From Trichobilharzia regenti (Eukaryota > Platyhelminthes > Trematoda > Strigeidida > Schistosomatidae), in NCBI GenBank assembly GCA_944472135.2, contig OX235263.1:7423517-7487516 (forward strand): 64,000 nt of DNA, in the 5' to 3' direction. Below, piece after piece: positions 63,043 through 64,000 of this stretch. Both the position numbers and the translations under genes were made by a program. Numbering within the stretch: the stretch's first letter is position 1; each line of letters starts with the position of its first letter. A model generated the notes under the pieces. That model did no database searches, was not told the DNA's origin, and worked only from the letters and a program-made list of their open reading frames with translations.

Positions 63043-63965
63043 GTGATACATATAAGAGAAGCTTTGAAACTTAAAAATTACCCTGATAAATTATTCAGGA
63101 AATATGTGAGGAAATGTAAGAATAAATTAAATAATGATAGTGGTGATAGTGATGATAATAATAATAGTAATATTAATGATGATATGCATGTCAAACATGC
63201 GCAAGACAACACCAACAATAAGGAATCTAAATCATCAACAGTAAGTAATTCCATACAAGGAGGAAAACTCGGAAACCACCTTACGCAGAATCCTTATCAA
63301 GGCAGGAATATCAGTGGCTGCCATTCAAACCACCCACAAACTCAATTAGAAACAAGCTTTGTCAGTTGAAGGATTCTGTAGAGCCAACCAGACAAAACAA
63401 CTTATTTTACTTGGCCTGCCTGCCTGCCTGCAATGATTGTCAGGTCAAATACACATAGGCCACAGTAGTAGAACGGTTGCAGTCAGTCAGACTAGCCGAG
63501 CATATATACCTAGCAAAATCTAGATTAGTTGACCCGATTAAGATAAGAAATCTAAAGAATATTTCAGCTATAGCACTCACTACTAGTAATTACACACAAC
63601 CATGCAATAGGATAGGATGGGATAAGATGACAGTTTTAATATCTAATGTAACATCAGGGTAGAGGGAGAGATTGATAACAGAAGCTTTGTTTATCGAATC
63701 AACTGCGAATACATGTAATAGGAATGATTCAACGCCTGTCCACTCGGATATCTGGAAAACTCAACTACCCCAACAACAAATAGGAGAAGACAAAGAAAAC
63801 TATAAAAATCAAATCTCGAAGTCGTGTGACAAAAATTGATATGATTATGAACAATAAATTGTGTTCGAAACGTCATCCAGTATACAATACTGTTTCACTG
63901 TGTGATACACCTAATAAACAAACTAATATGGAGTTACTTACTACCAAAGTGCACAGGTTTTACAC
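63043..63965 (+). mobile_element. PLE C-terminal part and terminal repeat
   Basis: After a low-complexity Asn/Asp frame (63043-63369) comes LPACNDCQVKY-like sequence, then LAEHIYLAKSRLVDPIKIRN, LKNISAIALTT and NRIGWDKMTVLI, the GIY-YIG C-terminal region of the PLE type also seen at 9870-10240. The terminal repeat follows at 63838-63965 (GATATGATTATGAACAATAA, GTGTTCGAAACG). Confidence 0.7.
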
Positions 63966-63971
63966 ATATAT

Positions 63972-64000
63972 ATTTTTTCGATTACAGCTTGATTCCACAC
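63972..64000 (-). mobile_element. SINE-B tail, cut by the window end
   Basis: GATTACAGCTTGATTCCACAC on plus is the reverse of the SINE-B 3' end. The rest lies outside the window. Confidence 0.7.

Noticed and set aside
1..64000. CRISPR array, bacterial operon, prophage or prokaryotic defence system
   Set aside because: Spliced genes, SINEs and non-LTR elements show animal DNA; no spaced direct repeats or prokaryotic gene clusters occur.

Overview
This is a eukaryotic, intron-bearing, AT-rich and very repeat-rich window. It looks like part of a trematode genome, most likely a schistosome blood fluke. The reasons are the density of RTE-like and CR1-like non-LTR retrotransposons, several Penelope-like elements (PLEs) with GIY-YIG endonuclease ends, and tRNA-headed SINEs carrying hammerhead-ribozyme-like cores of the kind known from schistosome Sm-alpha repeats. 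The species assignment is inference; no rRNA or mitochondrial marker is present.

Three host genes can be reconstructed. (1) A complete five-exon pelota gene (PELO/Dom34, ribosome rescue) lies on + at 2050-18690. Its 1170 coding bases give 389 residues, spread over 16.6 kb because the four introns are filled with transposons. (2) A complete, compact two-exon EMC6 gene (ER membrane protein complex subunit 6, 106 residues) lies on - at 30287-30672 with a 65-base intron. (3) Five internal exons of a + strand gene lie at 43421-60037, phase-compatible throughout. Its start and end are not found; the first two exons resemble the end of an RGS domain, but identity is uncertain. A short conserved-looking reading frame on - at 46532-46669 lies inside an intron of gene 3 and is unidentified.

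Layout: 1-1.9 kb, 3' part of a CR1-like retrotransposon. 2-19.1 kb, pelota with its introns (PLE and RTE-A fragments, hammerhead SINEs, a solo LTR, a small unassigned element with target duplications). 19.1-30.2 kb, a retroelement mosaic: RTE-A copies, PLE copies, a ~340-base-arm inverted repeat, a CR1/jockey-like 3' end, a second solo LTR nested in an RTE-A copy. 30.3-30.7 kb, EMC6. 31-43.4 kb, mostly decayed retroelements and unassigned sequence. 43.4-60 kb, the third gene with retroelement-filled introns (CR1-like, RTE-B, PLE, several palindromes). 60-64 kb, PLE copies and SINEs.

The most informative feature is the insertion history. Several nested insertions still have readable target-site duplications: RTE-A in a hammerhead SINE; solo LTR in a hammerhead SINE; solo LTR in RTE-A, which is itself flanked by a duplication; RTE-A in a PLE. 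I see no operon, CRISPR array, prokaryotic defence locus or infectious viral gene.
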